DNA of 64,000 nt from Entoloma clypeatum. Taxonomy: Eukaryota > Basidiomycota > Agaricomycetes > Agaricales > Entolomataceae. A program made the position numbers and the translations under genes. The stretch lies in assembly GCA_963565915.1 (NCBI GenBank), contig OY751493.1, positions 2,480,001 to 2,544,000 on the forward strand, read 5' to 3'. Of the stretch, positions 21,396-34,278 are shown one piece after another (position 1 is the first letter of the stretch; the number at the start of each line of letters is the position of its first letter). Below the pieces are notes generated by a model. The model was not told where the DNA came from. It worked only from the letters and a program-made list of their open reading frames with translations, and made no database searches.

Positions 21396-22911
21396 ATGCT
21401 GCGCGTCATCGCCTTCTCACGTCGAGCGCGTTTATCCCGTTCCCTGGCCACTCACGCTCTGCCAAAACCACAAATCTGGGAGCGCAAGGAGATACAGACG
21501 ATCTACAACAGTCCCCTGCTTGACCTTGTATATCGCGCAGCGTCAGTACATCGCCAACATCATGACTCCGGGAAGATACAGCTGTGCACCCTCATGAATA
21601 TCAAGAGTACGTTTTATTCACCGTTGTCATCGACCACTCACGTTCTTTTCGTTAGCTGGAGGATGTACTGAAGATTGTATGTGATTCTTTCTCAGCTTTG
21701 AGTTTAACCCTCAAGAATGATTCAGGTTCCTACTGCTCCCAATCCTCGCATTATGAGACGTCAACGAAAGCTTCCCGCCTGGTTGATATCGAACCTGTGC
21801 TTGAGGCAGCTCGTAAAGCCAAGGCAAATGGAAGCACGAGATTCTGCATGGGCGCCGCATGGAGAGATCTTGCCGGTCGCAAAAGTGGCTTCGAAAAGAT
21901 TCTGCGGATGGTCCGCGAGGTCCGCGGGATGGGAATGGAAGTGTGCACGACCCTTGGAATGCTCTCTCCTGATCAGGCTCGACAGTTGAAGGAAGCGTAT
22001 GTGAAGTTTTTTTCTTTTTGAAGACCCGAGTCCGTGATACCTAATCATGAGCAGCGGTTTGACTGCCTACAACCACAACCTTGACACATCTCGAGAATTT
22101 TACCCCAAGGTATTGATAATCTGCCTCGAGCTGTTCTTTATTGAATCCATACAACAGGTGATCACAACACGTTCTTACGATGAAAGATTAGATACCATAA
22201 GCGCTGTACGTGATGCTGGCATTAGCGTCTGTTCTGGAGGGATTCTCGGGCTCGGAGAGTCAGATGCAGACCGTATTGGCCTGATTTGGGAGGTCTCAAA
22301 GTAGGCCCATTGATCTTACCTTTTTGCGGTTGTCCTGACGTTATGTCAAGTATGCCAGAACATCCTGAATCCTTCCCTGTCAATGCCCTTGTCCCTATCC
22401 CTGGGACCCCGTTGGAGGGGAATGAGGTCAGCATACCCAGGGTCTCAAAGCGCGTCGCACTCATCCTTTGATTCATCAGCCTATTTCATATCATACTCTT
22501 GTCCGCACTATTGCGACTGCTCGCATTATCCTGCCCTCTACCATTATTCGCCTCGCCGCTGGAAGAAATACACTTTCAGAATCAGAACAAGCAATGTGTT
22601 TTATGGCCGGGGCTAATGCCGTCTTCACCGGAGAACAGATGTTAACGACACCGTGTGAGTCTGCAGACATCTCTGCCCTCGTTGATTCCAGTTTATGGTT
22701 ACCGTATAGGTTCCCCATGGGATGAGGTTCGTCCACAGGATAGAATGGCTTTTTCCGTCACTGACTCCATGTTATGTAGGATAAAGCGATGATGGGAAGG
22801 TGGGGCCTCCAGAGCATGGAAAGCTTCGAACAGGTAACTGTTGCTCGAAAAGAAGGTGTTCGGTTGAAAAGCGAGATCCATCACACGGTGCCCGTTTGTA
22901 CCACACCATAG
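21396..22911 (+). CDS. BIO2: Biotin synthase (radical SAM)
   Basis: Converts dethiobiotin to biotin in mitochondria using a 4Fe-4S/SAM radical cluster and a sacrificial 2Fe-2S cluster. First exons are 21396-21606, 21656-21676 and from 21727; later exons include a 17-nt one at 22710-22726. The radical SAM motif CTEDCSYC (C-x3-C-x2-C) is split by an intron inside its second Cys codon. Other blocks are [92 protein letters not shown] and [13 protein letters not shown]. The basic N terminus is a mitochondrial presequence. The 3' end is uncertain: I read through to TAG at 22911 after SFEQ, but a further intron starting gtaact near 22834 is possible. Confidence 0.95.
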
Positions 22912-23393
22912 GTCGACTTACATGCCTTCGGTTCCCTTGTCGGAGGCTTATTGATACTGTCACCTCACAGATTAGAAACCAAGCCCTTACTCGAATGTCA
23001 TGAACACAGAATCATTGTATAAAACACGGTGTCGATACTCCGTTGTACATGCCTTGATGCCTGAGGACTGCAATAATTCTCTATTCTCTCTCGACCGTCA
23101 AGCATGAAGTTTCCCAGAGAAAAAGTTAGATAAGTACCTTCAACCTGCTCTGCATTATCCGTTTGCAGTATTTTGCTCCGCTTAAGCAGTATCAAATCAT
23201 TAAATGGTATCCTTGTCTCTCTGTAAGACTCGGAAGCAAGCCAAGGAGAGTCGCGTCGACAGATCTGCCCTACACGATCTGATTCTGCCTGCCCCTGAAG
23301 GATTCTAATGTAAGAGAATCGCATTCCATAATGTTTCTATCTCAGCCTAGCCGTCACGTCAAAGTCAAAGTCAAGTGGTGAATTAAAAAAACC
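22912..23393. other. Intergenic, no gene recognised
   Basis: 482 bp between biotin synthase and the exonuclease-like gene. It contains one minus-strand open frame (22998-23324) with no recognisable motif or splice context. It probably holds the 3' UTR and the next promoter; near the end, a GTCAAA-type direct repeat (cgtcaaagtcaaagtcaag) lies at 23357-23375. Confidence 0.4.
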
Positions 23394-24412
23394 ATGAGCG
23401 TTACTGGCGTTTATCCCATGACTGAATGTACCAATCGGCGTCCAGTTTTGCGAGCTCGAATGCAGCACTTCCGAATCTCGCTCTACGTCGCCAAGTTCAT
23501 GTTACCTCGCAACCTTTTTCACTGCAACGGTGCGTTCAATTCAGGCCACTGTATAAGTATGACCTCAGGTGCAATTGTGAAGATATATCGGGGTTGCTGC
23601 TACTGTAGAGTATATCAACAGCAGACCAGGACTGAATCAGTCCGAGAAAATACACATGGTTGCGTAAGTCTTCTGCTGGATTCCAAGCAACATTCCAAAC
23701 TCTTTACAGCCGTGTGTCAATCATTGACTATCGAGGCAACGCTCTATTGGACACCTACGTCCATCCCACGTTGGTATTACACCCTCGTTCAATGCGGTCA
23801 TCGAGCTCAAATCCGCAGACACTGCATTCAAGGTTTCAAGAAAAGGAAAACCGGGCCTGATCACGTACACATTATGCATGGTCCGTGATCTCCAAATGTT
23901 GCCTGCCATATTGAAACTAGCAATATGAATCTTAGTGGCGCCTCACTTTCAGCAAGTCCAATCCCGCGTTGCCGACATGATCAAAGGTAAAATTATTGTC
24001 GGGCATAGCCTATGGGTATTCCTATCTGTAGGTCTAATGGCGGCATATGTATTCGGATCTTGATGCTTCTTACCAGGTTTTGGGTCTTCCGCACCCCGCC
24101 CTATACACCCGCGACCTCGCTCTATTTCGGCCCTTCCGCAAGAAACTGAAAAGTAGATGTATCGTGGGTCTATCCACGCTGGTCGACCTCTTTATGGGCC
24201 GAAAAATCGGATTGGAGTACGAGAACCCTGTTCGTCTCCTTCGGGCATCTTCGTCTGAATTTGTATCGTTAATGGGTGGTATCTAGCTTGAAATTTCTCG
24301 GGCTTCAATGGACCTATTTCGATCTTGTCATGATATCTTTGAACAGACGATTCTAGATGGTGGATGGCCCTGCAATCTTCCTCCTCTACTTTATGCGGAT
24401 TATTTTACTTGA
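23394..24412 (+). CDS. REX4/ISG20-like 3'-5' exonuclease-fold protein, active site degenerate
   Basis: A DEDDh-type exonuclease fold related to REX4. Recognisable pieces in order are HMVARVSIIDYRGNALLDTY at about 23655-23765, QVQSRVADMIKGKIIVGHSL at about 23950-24015, VLGLPHPALYTRDLALFRPF at about 24075-24130, IVGLSTLVDLFMGRKIG, then (after an intron starting gttcgt at 24230) a LEISRASMDLF helix and the terminal WPCNLPPLLYADYFT. The first catalytic DxE block is not seen in any frame near 23560-23640, and the helix that normally carries the last Asp reads LEISRA. The 5' half cannot be joined with confidence and could contain frameshifts. Start 23394 is the first Met; the end is firm. Either a non-catalytic family member or a decaying gene. 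Confidence 0.55.
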
Positions 24413-24501
24413 AGTTCATTCTTGTATACTTATTACTTATTCAAGTTATTGGCAGCCTGTGACTCGAGCGTGACTCCTTTGCGATTGACCAACCACAAGC
24501 T

Positions 24502-25600
24502 ATGAACTCATTGGACGCGTCCATGGCGGTCCACGAACCATTGAACCCTTATAATCCCACCATGGCTGGAAGCAGATTCATCCTGCCTTCAGGTTTGATG
24601 GATGTTTCAAAGTATGCTATGCTATGCCCGCGTCGTCCGAAGCTGCACTTAGTACTTTTTGCAGCGATAGCCCTCCGACGCACTTTCCTCTGAGTGATCA
24701 AAATTACTGGTATTATCCTTCACATGGTCACGAATTGGAAGACGAAGTTTTAAATGCCAGCGACAAACGAGGGAATTGGGGAAATAAGATGGTGCAAGGT
24801 TCGCGTTGGGTTCGCAAAGGAAAAATCGAGCCATGGGGACCAGCAATGGATGACTGGGAGGCATATACCTATTATTGCAGTTCATTTTGAGGCACTCTGA
24901 CATAGATTTACAGGCAGAAGGACGCGCCCGGAAGCGCATTAAGTTGTTACTTGGCCAAAGTGGACGTTCCCCTTCGCCACCTTCACTTCCTCATCTATCT
25001 CGTTCTCCTTCTCCTCCGTTAGTCTCCCCCTATCCTCCTCCGAGCCCTCAACACCTCAGTTACGCATCATTTGTTATGGACAAGGCGGTGACTCACACCT
25101 TTCGTTCAAAGTTGCTGGACGAGCTGGAACAAACGACGAATGGGCTGATCGAAGGCGAAGCGACGATGAGGCGAGCTCTAGGGAGGTTATGGCAAGTAAT
25201 AAACGAAGACTCAGAAAGGAAATTGGGAGACTATGCTGTCGTTCCCAAACGAGAGGAAGGGGACATTGAATCTGCAAGCCCCGACGATGAAGGGGACCAG
25301 CTTGATCGTATACTGGACCTGACGCCACCCGCACATAGACTTTTTCTTTTATCCTACCCGGATGGGGGAGCACAGGGCTTGGAACCTTCCCACTTTGCTT
25401 CTCCGGAGATGCAGTTGGACACGCTGGAGAAGGCGATCGTGACTCTACGAGAATTGCAGGATGACGGGCGAGAATATGGGGAGCGACTGCAAGAAATTCG
25501 GGAAGGGCTAGGTGATATCCGTGCGCAAAGGGATAGAATCTGGGATGTAGTGCGCGACAGGGGAGTGAAGGAATTGCGAGATGTAGCTCTTAGTTTTTGA
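24502..25600 (+). CDS. RXT2-like protein (possible Rpd3L complex subunit)
   Basis: Three exons: 24502 to about 24615, about 24666-24860 and 24914-25600. The N-terminal region includes NYWYYPSHGHELEDEVLN, RGNWGNKMVQGSRWVRKGK and IEPWGPAMDDWE, then ARKRIKLLLGQ, which fits the Rxt2 N-terminal domain of the Rpd3L/Sin3 deacetylase complex. The middle is Pro/Ser-rich, and the C-terminal half is a long charged helix (LDTLEKAIVTLRELQDD, then RDRIWDVVRDRG). The second intron starts with GC (gcatat at 24861); no in-frame GT donor exists there. A class I HDAC, the putative partner, is 7 kb upstream on the same strand. The assignment rests on pattern memory. The stop lies 43 bp before the BLM10 start. 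Confidence 0.55.
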
Positions 25601-25643
25601 CATTCCGAGCTGTGTCACGTATTCGGCTTGGCATTGTTCCACT

Positions 25644-28600
25644 ATGACTCTTCCAGACATATCCTCCCTAAATATCGACTCTTCCACACCGGAATCAATC
25701 GCAGGCACTGAAGAATCACATCCGTCTCTCCAGAAGCTAAGGGCGTATGCGAAGTTACTTCCCTATGATACCGAATCACATTCCAAGATGATGGAAATGC
25801 TTGATTTCATCATTCTTCGCATAGTTCAGTGTGTTGAGGCGGAAGATTACGAGGTGGGACTTCTGCAATGGGATAGCATGTTGACCTAGTACGTTTGAGC
25901 GCACCGCGTGCCCTTCTCGCTCTGCTCAACTTTGTCCAGCTGGTCTATGTTGAAGTACCCAGTCCCCAAGGCCAAGCGAATCAAACTAGCAAAATTATAT
26001 TTCCATCTGGCCACGACTCCCGGGATGCCCAATCAATTAGTGGCCACTTGCGCCGACGCATTCCACACCTTGACGAAATCGAAGAAAAAGCTGTCCATAA
26101 ATGATATGAGGCTTCCTTGGAAGCCAACTTATGAAATTCTCAAGGCAGATCTATTTCTGAGCAGAAGGCAGTTTGAATATACGTAAGTGGATAGCGTTTT
26201 TTTTCAATGAACACAAATCTCAGTGCTATGCAGTCAACTTTCATGGTGCATGGGGTATATTGCAGATGATGCAAGGAGATTCTTCCATCCGGCTGCTATC
26301 GAAGAAATGCTTTCAACTTTCGTGCCTCTTCTAGACGGGACCAAGCTGGATGTGAGCGCCTTACCGCCTTTTTTTCCATGGTCTTTAATGCCCATTGTGT
26401 CCCAGAGTATTCTTGCCCCCCAATACTACCTGTTGTCGCTCTTACCGCTCAGCCATCCTCAGTCATATCTCCCCATGTTATTTCGTATGTGGGAGTCAAT
26501 AAACTCCTACATGTATGATGAAAGGATGCTGCACTTTCTGTCAAGCTTGGCAGAGATTCACGTCTCTCCGGAAATTAGTGATCCCCGCAGGATTGTAGAA
26601 CTTCCAGACGATGAGAGACTAGAAGGCGAAGCCAGGCCGTCTTGGGTCGATCTGGAATTCGAGGTGGATGCTACCTGGGAAGGGATCTACAAAGATGTTG
26701 GCATTTTCTCTGAACATGAGTGGCAGTTTTTGATGTGTAAATGCCTGGCTTCCATGGGTAAGATGCAAAGATGCAAAGTTTACAAATGTCTCATTACTGG
26801 ACTGGCCAGAGATACCTTTGGCGGACGCTGGTTCGCTCACGACTGGCCCGAGCGCTGACAATCAGGTTGGGTTTGAACTAGGGCGGCTTCCAAAGCCTAG
26901 GTGGAGAATTGGTAGGCTCGGAATTGGCTTCACTACTTCAGACGAAAAGTGTGCTCATATGAATCTAGCATCTCTGGCTCGCATTATTGTATATTCAATG
27001 GCGCCCGACGGACTTCCAGTACCCCCTTCTAACGCCCCTACCCCCCTTTTCTCCCCATTACCGTCTGGAATGAACACCCCTCAGATTCAATCAAGCTCTC
27101 CAGGAGAATTTCTTGCGTCCCCTCTCAAGAAAGGCCATTTCAGGACCTATCTAGCAGGATCAAAGGCGTTGGATGCGTTAGCAAGGCTGATTGCCTCTAC
27201 TGAAAGTTTCTTCCATCCGTCAAATTCTGGGACATGGACGAATGACGTATGTCCGATTCTCGAGGGATCATGTATTATAATGAACTTAAAGCTTTTCAAC
27301 TTACCTTTGCAGCTAAGTGCATTCATCAAATATATTGTATATGATTTCAACAAACGTAATTTCTACTCCTCGGTCTACTCAAGATAACTTACAAACCCTG
27401 CCATGGCATAGGTTGGCATGAAGAGCGCCAGCCGAAGTGTGACACCCCATTGGTATGTTCGCTGCAACAGGCGATTGGCTGGTTGACCCTTATCTCTCTA
27501 AACATTTTGGAATCAGCATCGCCGGTTGACAAAGTCAATGAAACGAGAACTCGTAAAATCACTCAGAACCGTTGCCCTCCTTGCAATGTTCTCACCGGAT
27601 TCCACAACGGTGTCAAACATCCAAAGTTGCTTGAAGTCAATGAGCGTCATGGAACCTGACCTCATATTACATCCCATCCTTGAACGGGCTGTTCCCTCAT
27701 TGGAAGCTCTGGTTGAGGTCAGTCATCAATCCGGCATATTATTATCCTTCCTGGACATTCTCTTTCCAGACACAGCGAACAATTGCGGTGATCAAAGCTC
27801 TTGGCGCTGTCGCGCCCGCCATCGTTTCCCGTGAGGTTTATTATCCGGGTGCCAAATATCTTGTTCCAATCCTGCAACTCCTCATCCCTGGAATCGATCT
27901 TGTATGTTTATCAATTACACAGGAGGGTCATGTTTCGTTCCAACTTTTCTGCACTTTATAGAATGACCCAGCAAAAACGGTAGCGTTAAAACTTACCCCG
28001 TCTCATATTGCTAATTCCACACCTAGCTCTGCACCACAGCATTTCTTGCCGAGATCTCACAATATATCAGATTTAGTGATTTGACGGTGACCGAAGACTC
28101 AAGACCTGCTCTTCTCGATAACGAGCCCACACTGCCACCGAGTTCGCCTTTGATTCTGCCATCGCTTGCTTTACATGACTCCGAGAACATCTACTCGAAA
28201 TTGCATTCTACACTGACTAGCGAAGAAGAGGATGCATTGCTTAGGGTTCGCGCCCCACTTCAAAAATCTCAGTTGCTCTGACCAAAGCAAATGACAGGAC
28301 TCAACAGGAAGCTTTCCCGATTGGGTAGCTAGCTTCATCCGCAGAGTTATACAGTTACTGGAAAATCTACCGGATGAAAGCCCAGATGGTTCAGCGGGTG
28401 GTGCTTCAGAAGGTGAGAACTCTCTTCGCAATTGGAGTTTGGTATAACACATTTGAACAGTGCAGATCGTCGATGCCGTAACCAGTGCCTGCAGTCAAAT
28501 ATGCATCCATCTATCAGAATCACTATATGATCTGGTTTTGAACATGATTTTCGACTATGCCAGCACAAATGTACGGCCCAATGCGGTCCGAGCGATACAT

Positions 28601-31600
28601 CAGCTTGTAGAATGTGTCGCAAATGCAGACCCCGTCAAGACTCTCGCGAAGTTCTTCGATATCTGCTCAACAAACATCCGTATCGAACTCGATAATGGCG
28701 CAAGCTCGATTAGGACTACTTCGGTTTCATCTCCTCTTCCTTCCGATGCAACTTTACATTGGAGTATGCCTTGCCATTCACTCGTTGTTGAATGATATTC
28801 AACGTCGTCCAGATCTCGCTATACTCAGAGGAACCATATACAAGTTCGTCTCCTCCTCAATTAGAATCAATAAATGTTGATCTTCTTGATTGCACAGTGA
28901 CGGAAAACCTGTGAGCCCTCCTACTTTTGATCATCCGGGTCTTTAGATGAAGAATTTGCAATAGCTTCTGAAGTATAAAGATGACATCCTCGCCCTTCTC
29001 CGTCTACTTCTCGACAAGACGCTTTCGAAACGTGGTTTTTCCTGGAGTGGCAAGCTCCTCTCTAGCACATTAATGACCCTAACTCATACCTATCCCCTGG
29101 AAAACAAGTTCGTCAATCCAGAGGAGTGGGACAGTGATGGTGAGATCGTCGTACTCAAGGTCTAAATCCAATGTTGAGCCTTTCTTTGGTATAGAACTTC
29201 ACTCCAACCATTATCGTTATTGGGGAAAGCTCTACTCACCAGATGAAGTCACGGTATGTGAATTCATCCCTCATATTTTCAAACATTGATTTCTGGAGTG
29301 CAGATATCTTGGCATGTACCAAATAACGCCGAAATTGAGTTTGCGCTTGAAATTTTGAGGAAGTTGGTTGAGCCCAGCCTTTCAGTCCTTGAAAGTTTGA
29401 TCATGCCCGGTGGGTTCCATGTAGTTGATGAAGCCTTTCTTAGGATTCACATTCTTCGGTTAGGTTCCACAAGGGACGAAGTCTGGCGCAATGATTTCTG
29501 TCGGTTCGTGAATGAAGTACTCCGCCGGCTCTGGTTGATATCTTGCTTAGTTACCTCAGCTTCGTTCGCAATGCTTTTGCAGGGATCCCCACCTTAATTA
29601 AGGAAGTTATAACTTCAGAGCAATCGTCCCTGGCGACCCTGACAAGTGATATACTGTGCATTTCATCTCGCATCTTGAATTTCTAAAAGCTCACGAGAAG
29701 TCAGGGATGAAATTCCCGAAATGATCGCTTCGATCGAGGGTATCAGTTCTGGTTTTTGTTTGGAAAATCCAGCAGATCATCGTCATCAATACGTGACCGC
29801 GATTCGACGACGTTATGGACAATTTCTTCATGCAGCGTCTGTCTCACTTCGTCGACAAGGCGAAGAAAACACCGTCGATGCTGTTGCGATTTTAGTTAGT
29901 GGAAGCCATATCCTTGTTAACTTTTTCACCGTTCAACCCTTGTAGATCAGAGCTGTGAGGACTTATATGCTAGAGTATGGCGATAGCAGGGATTGGTGAG
30001 GCCTCGGCTTCTTACTAGAGACATATCTTACTTCCTCATCGTCAGTTACAATCTCAACGACGAGCAATACCGCTCAGAGAAGAACGTGACCCGTCAATAT
30101 GCTCACCAGAAGGTCTGGCCGAGAGCTGTCTATGTTCGCCGTGCTCGGTGAGTCTGTGGTATTGCATCATCTCCTGTCTTATCCATACCGCCCTCCAGCC
30201 ATTATCACTCTGCACGACTTCGATGGAATTCCATTGAACGGCGACGCGGTACGTTAGAAGATGTCCTCATCGACGATATTGTGGAGTGGTCATTGTGGCA
30301 TTATGCATCAATTAGGCGGTTCGTGACACTATTGGCTTTGTTGGCCGTTTAACAACAGGACTGCCACCATTAGATTGAGTCAATCACTTTTGGATTCAAT
30401 CTGTGAGGTCTGATAAGAACTCCCTATTATCATCAGGCAGCATTAGAATTGATCCTCGTAGGTTTATGATGGCGTTCGGCGCCGTGCACTTCCTCTCCTA
30501 CTCAAGGCTCTCAAACCTGGAACCGAAGATGCCCGCATGAAAGGCGCGTTGTGGACTCTGAATTCTGGCTTTCTCGGAAAGTACGCTATCTCTGGTAGGC
30601 TCTTAAATACAAATCGAGGGGTGAAGTTCTAAGTGTTCTCTGCCCAGAGCCTACTTTGGCACAGCAATTGGTCGCAAGCCTTTTCGGGTGTCATCACAAC
30701 GAAAAAGTGAGTGGTAAACGATTTATCTTCCGATTCTTCCCCTTTTACGTGGCTGTTCCAGCCTTCAATTCAAGACCGTGTCACTGCAGTGATCGAAAAC
30801 TGTTCGTCGGCCCGCAATCTTGAATGGCATGGCTTTGACATACCTTTCCAGGTCTGTCCAGTTTTTTAGAACCATGCTTCCTCGTGTACGAAATCTCAGC
30901 GCCCCTGTTGGGGCGAGCGGCTACGGATTTAAAATCCACCCTCAACAAGAAAACAAGTGCAGACGAGGGCTTGACACTCCGATGCCGTAACAAACGGATT
31001 GAGCGCCTTGAAAAAATAAATAACGCCATACGAGAGAGTGTTGGTTACTGCCCTTTCCTCACTTATCTAATCTAATCTGACAGGCTGTTTAGATTGCAAC
31101 ACTATTGGAAGTCGGAAGCTCGCCACAGACCCACTGGCGTTATGAGATATATGCAACCAGATGCCTCAGGACGCTCATCCGCCGTGACGTAGCTACCACA
31201 GCTCCGCATATCAAGTTCTTCCTAGAGAGAGTCCATGATGATCATCCGACTATCGTGAGTTCTTTGTATCTTGATTGTGTGAAGGTCTGCCTTACTTAAT
31301 TCCATGCAAGCGCTACGTACGTGACCAGCAATCATCCTTTTTTTGCTTCTCGCTTGAGAGCGTTTTCAGTATGCTCAACGGGCAGTGATGAAATGTGCGC
31401 GTAATATCAAACTCAGAACTTCCTGTGGATCGCCTCGTGATTTAGTCCTCACGAGCAGTCATAACCCCCTGAAGCAGAGGGTGATTGTCGAACCAAGTCA
31501 TAGAACCACCACTCAACTATTAGCTGCCTTCAAAAAAACCCTCGACATCGGCAAAAGAGACCGTACGCCGTCAGTATCGAATCGGTTTACAGCCATTTGG

Positions 31601-34140
31601 AAATCTAAATTGCCCTTGTAGTGTCTTTTGTGATAAAGATCCTCCAGGTTGGGTATGTTGGGACGAGTCCATCGAGCTTTATCTTCCTCCAGATGCAACA
31701 AAATCAACGTTCCAGCCTTGGGAGGCTGGTAGTCAGGATGCTATCAAAGCCTTTCGAGAATGGGCCACAGATCCCTCCTCTTGGGAAAAACTCGGTGGTC
31801 GCTACTCGGAAGAAAATCACGAGACTGTCATAACGCAAGACAATGTATCCTGTGTAAAATCGATATGTATGACAACACCTACTTGTCACAACATTTTTCA
31901 CTCACCTGATCTCCTAGTCCAGCTCCTGGAAGACGAGCCGTTCGTGGCATTACAACCCACGATGGAGAAAATGATCGTTAACAAAGATCAGAATACCCAG
32001 AGAGCCGCCGCCGAGCTCTTAGCGGGGGTTATCGGAGGTAAGTTCCTTGGTAGCCATGAATTTCGACATTGTCTACTTCTTGTAGGGTCCAAGCATTGGA
32101 CAACATCCCAGCAAAAAAAACTTTGGAATTGGTTTAACCCCTTCATATCGCGGATTTTCAAACGGAACATCAAAACCGATACTCTCATGATCTGGACGTC
32201 GTTCCTTGAAGTCAGAGTCAATTGATCCCAGTCGGAATGCACCCTCTGATCATGTCACAGTATACATTCTACAGGACCGATCCTCGCAGAGTTCAGTCAT
32301 TGGTTGATTACATTGTGTCTGAATTCGCTGCCATCGACTATAACGCTGAGATGACATTTGATGCCGTCAAAGTGCTCTCGCTGTTCAGGGTGTTTTATGA
32401 AGAGCTGGGACGGAAATTCTCGGCTTGGACCGACGACACCCTTGCACGGTCATGGGCAGAAATCTCGAGCGAACACGATGATGTGAGTCTATCATTTGTA
32501 ACGGGAAACCGAGCTTGAAATCTTCTAGGTTCGTGCCTACATTGGCGAGTTTTTGGCTTATTCAGACAAAATCAAGGTAAAGGTCCATCTGGATTGACCA
32601 CAGCTAGGCGTTGATGATTTTATCACAGTGGCAGCCCCATCCTTCACTCCCGACGGTCGAGGTTTTCGTGAGGGAATGTCGATTACTTCCTGCTGATTTC
32701 GATATTATGGGCATGCGTGGGACCTATCACAAAGATCGAATTATTGAACTGGTCCAACGCTTCAGAGTTTGGCGCAAGGAGAGAATCCCAGGTGTTCGGG
32801 CTTTCCAGTCGACATATGACAGGTATCATTCAGATATAATCTGGATAATCTATCCACCTTTCAAATATATGTTTACAGGGTGGGAATCACTGTCTGCAAA
32901 TGGCTTTACCAATCTGTGCACGATGTACATGCAAACTCAACCTTCGATTACATTCTGCCCCTAATGGCATGTGTCTTTTCTCCCTTAAGTCGACCTTGAT
33001 TGATTCATCCCTGTCTTTCAGCCTGAATTGTTCCGCTTCACGGAAGGTATCAACATTATCGGATACACGTAAAGAAAACTTGGTGGCTAATAACCTCATA
33101 GTGCATGACAATGATGAACTTGCTTCCCGGGCGAGCAAACTGATGGTGCGGATGTGTGGTGTAGTTCCCCCTTTGCCAGTGGTGAATCCAATCCTGGATG
33201 CCATCTTTGAAGCTATACAGAAATCACCGGTAATTTCCTGCTTCCTTCTCTTCTGCATTAGATTCTGATCTACGCCAGTCTTGGAGAGTTCGGGCAAAAG
33301 CATTACCCCTTGTACAAGGTGCGAGATACACATTTGTGTCCACCAACTGTGTGCCGACGCTGATCAGATCCCCCATAGTCTTTTATTTTCGGCAGGTCCC
33401 ATTAATCAGTGAACACAAGATTGTCGAAATTTTAGAGGTAAGCCGTGGTGCCACGAGTATTATAGCATCCAACGTATTGTCATAGGTTTTGTGCAGATGT
33501 CTGGACGACGAGGTGGTGGAAGTTAGGGAAATAGCGGCGACGTAGGTGGACATATTGTATGTCCTATCTTGCTTGATAAGTCTCCACCACCCAGGACACT
33601 TTCTGGGATATTGCGCCTTTCTCCGCGACGCAGCGTCTTGGCACTGAAGGTCAGATTCGCGCGACAGCAACTTCCGCGATGGGTTGATTGATCTCTTGTA
33701 GGATCGGTTCGTGCGTTTGGCAAGGCAAAGTCGCATCCCACAGCGACAAGGCGCAGATTACAACAAAGCAATCCGACAACGACATGCTGCTATTCTGGGG
33801 ATCTGTGCCCTGGTGGACAGCTATCCATACACGGTTGAAAAGTGGATGCCTGAGCTGCTAACGAACGTCCTCGCGGAGCACACATATGATCCTGTGGGTC
33901 AGACCAGACTACGATCCAGTATTCATTGTGACGGCGCTTCACAGATCCCTATCTCGACGACCGTTCGACGATGTGCCAGAAACTTCAGAAAGACGCATCA
34001 GGATACCTGGCACGAAGATTGCAAGCACTTCAACGAGGATCAATCAGCAGCATTGTCGACGTTGTTAACAGGGTCCTCATACTGTAAGTGCATGCTTGAT
34101 GCAATTGTTTCGCATTCGTTAACTAGATCCAGATGCATGA
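25644..34140 (+). CDS. BLM10: Proteasome activator BLM10/PA200, copy 1
   Basis: HEAT-repeat cap that binds the end of the 20S proteasome and opens its gate; linked to degradation of acetylated histones and to mitochondrial fission control. About 1,900 residues in more than 30 exons. I followed the frame through every junction and found no disabling stop: apparent stops fall inside introns. Representative blocks are AKRIKLAKLYFHLA, FHPAAIEEMLSTFVPLLDG, LMCKCLASM, NSGTWTND, RTVALLAMFS, RRQGEENTVDAV, KNVTRQYAHQKVWPRAVYVR, WHYASIRR, DQNTQRAAAELLAG, KTDTLMIWTSFLE, MGMRGTYHKDR, PGVRAFQSTYDR and CALVDSYPYTVEKWMPELL. The C terminus is SSYYA, the HbYX motif that docks between alpha subunits. A 6-nt exon lies at 31311-31316 and a GC donor at 32966. 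Copy 2 is at 54-62 kb. Confidence 0.92.
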
Positions 34141-34278
34141 CCCAGCTTCTTTATTAATTTGTGAAAACACGGTGTTTGCAGTACAGGAAAATCTAGTCTG
34201 GTATATATAAGTATGTCGAGTTCTGCCCCAAAACAAGGTCCAAGTAAGGGACGGAAGAAATACGACAAGACATCGAGA

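Noticed and set aside
25870..30020. Stops inside BLM10 copy 1 (for example after MLT at about 25888 and after SDIL at about 29660) suggesting a pseudogene
   Set aside because: Each stop falls inside a short intron with good donor and acceptor; the frame continues with family blocks after each, to an intact YYA end.
34120..34140. BLM10 copy 1 ending in YYPDA, which would break the HbYX motif
   Set aside because: This uses the acceptor 'ctag' only a few bases after the branch-like site. The next acceptor 'ccag' at 34132 gives the conserved YYA end, as in copy 2.
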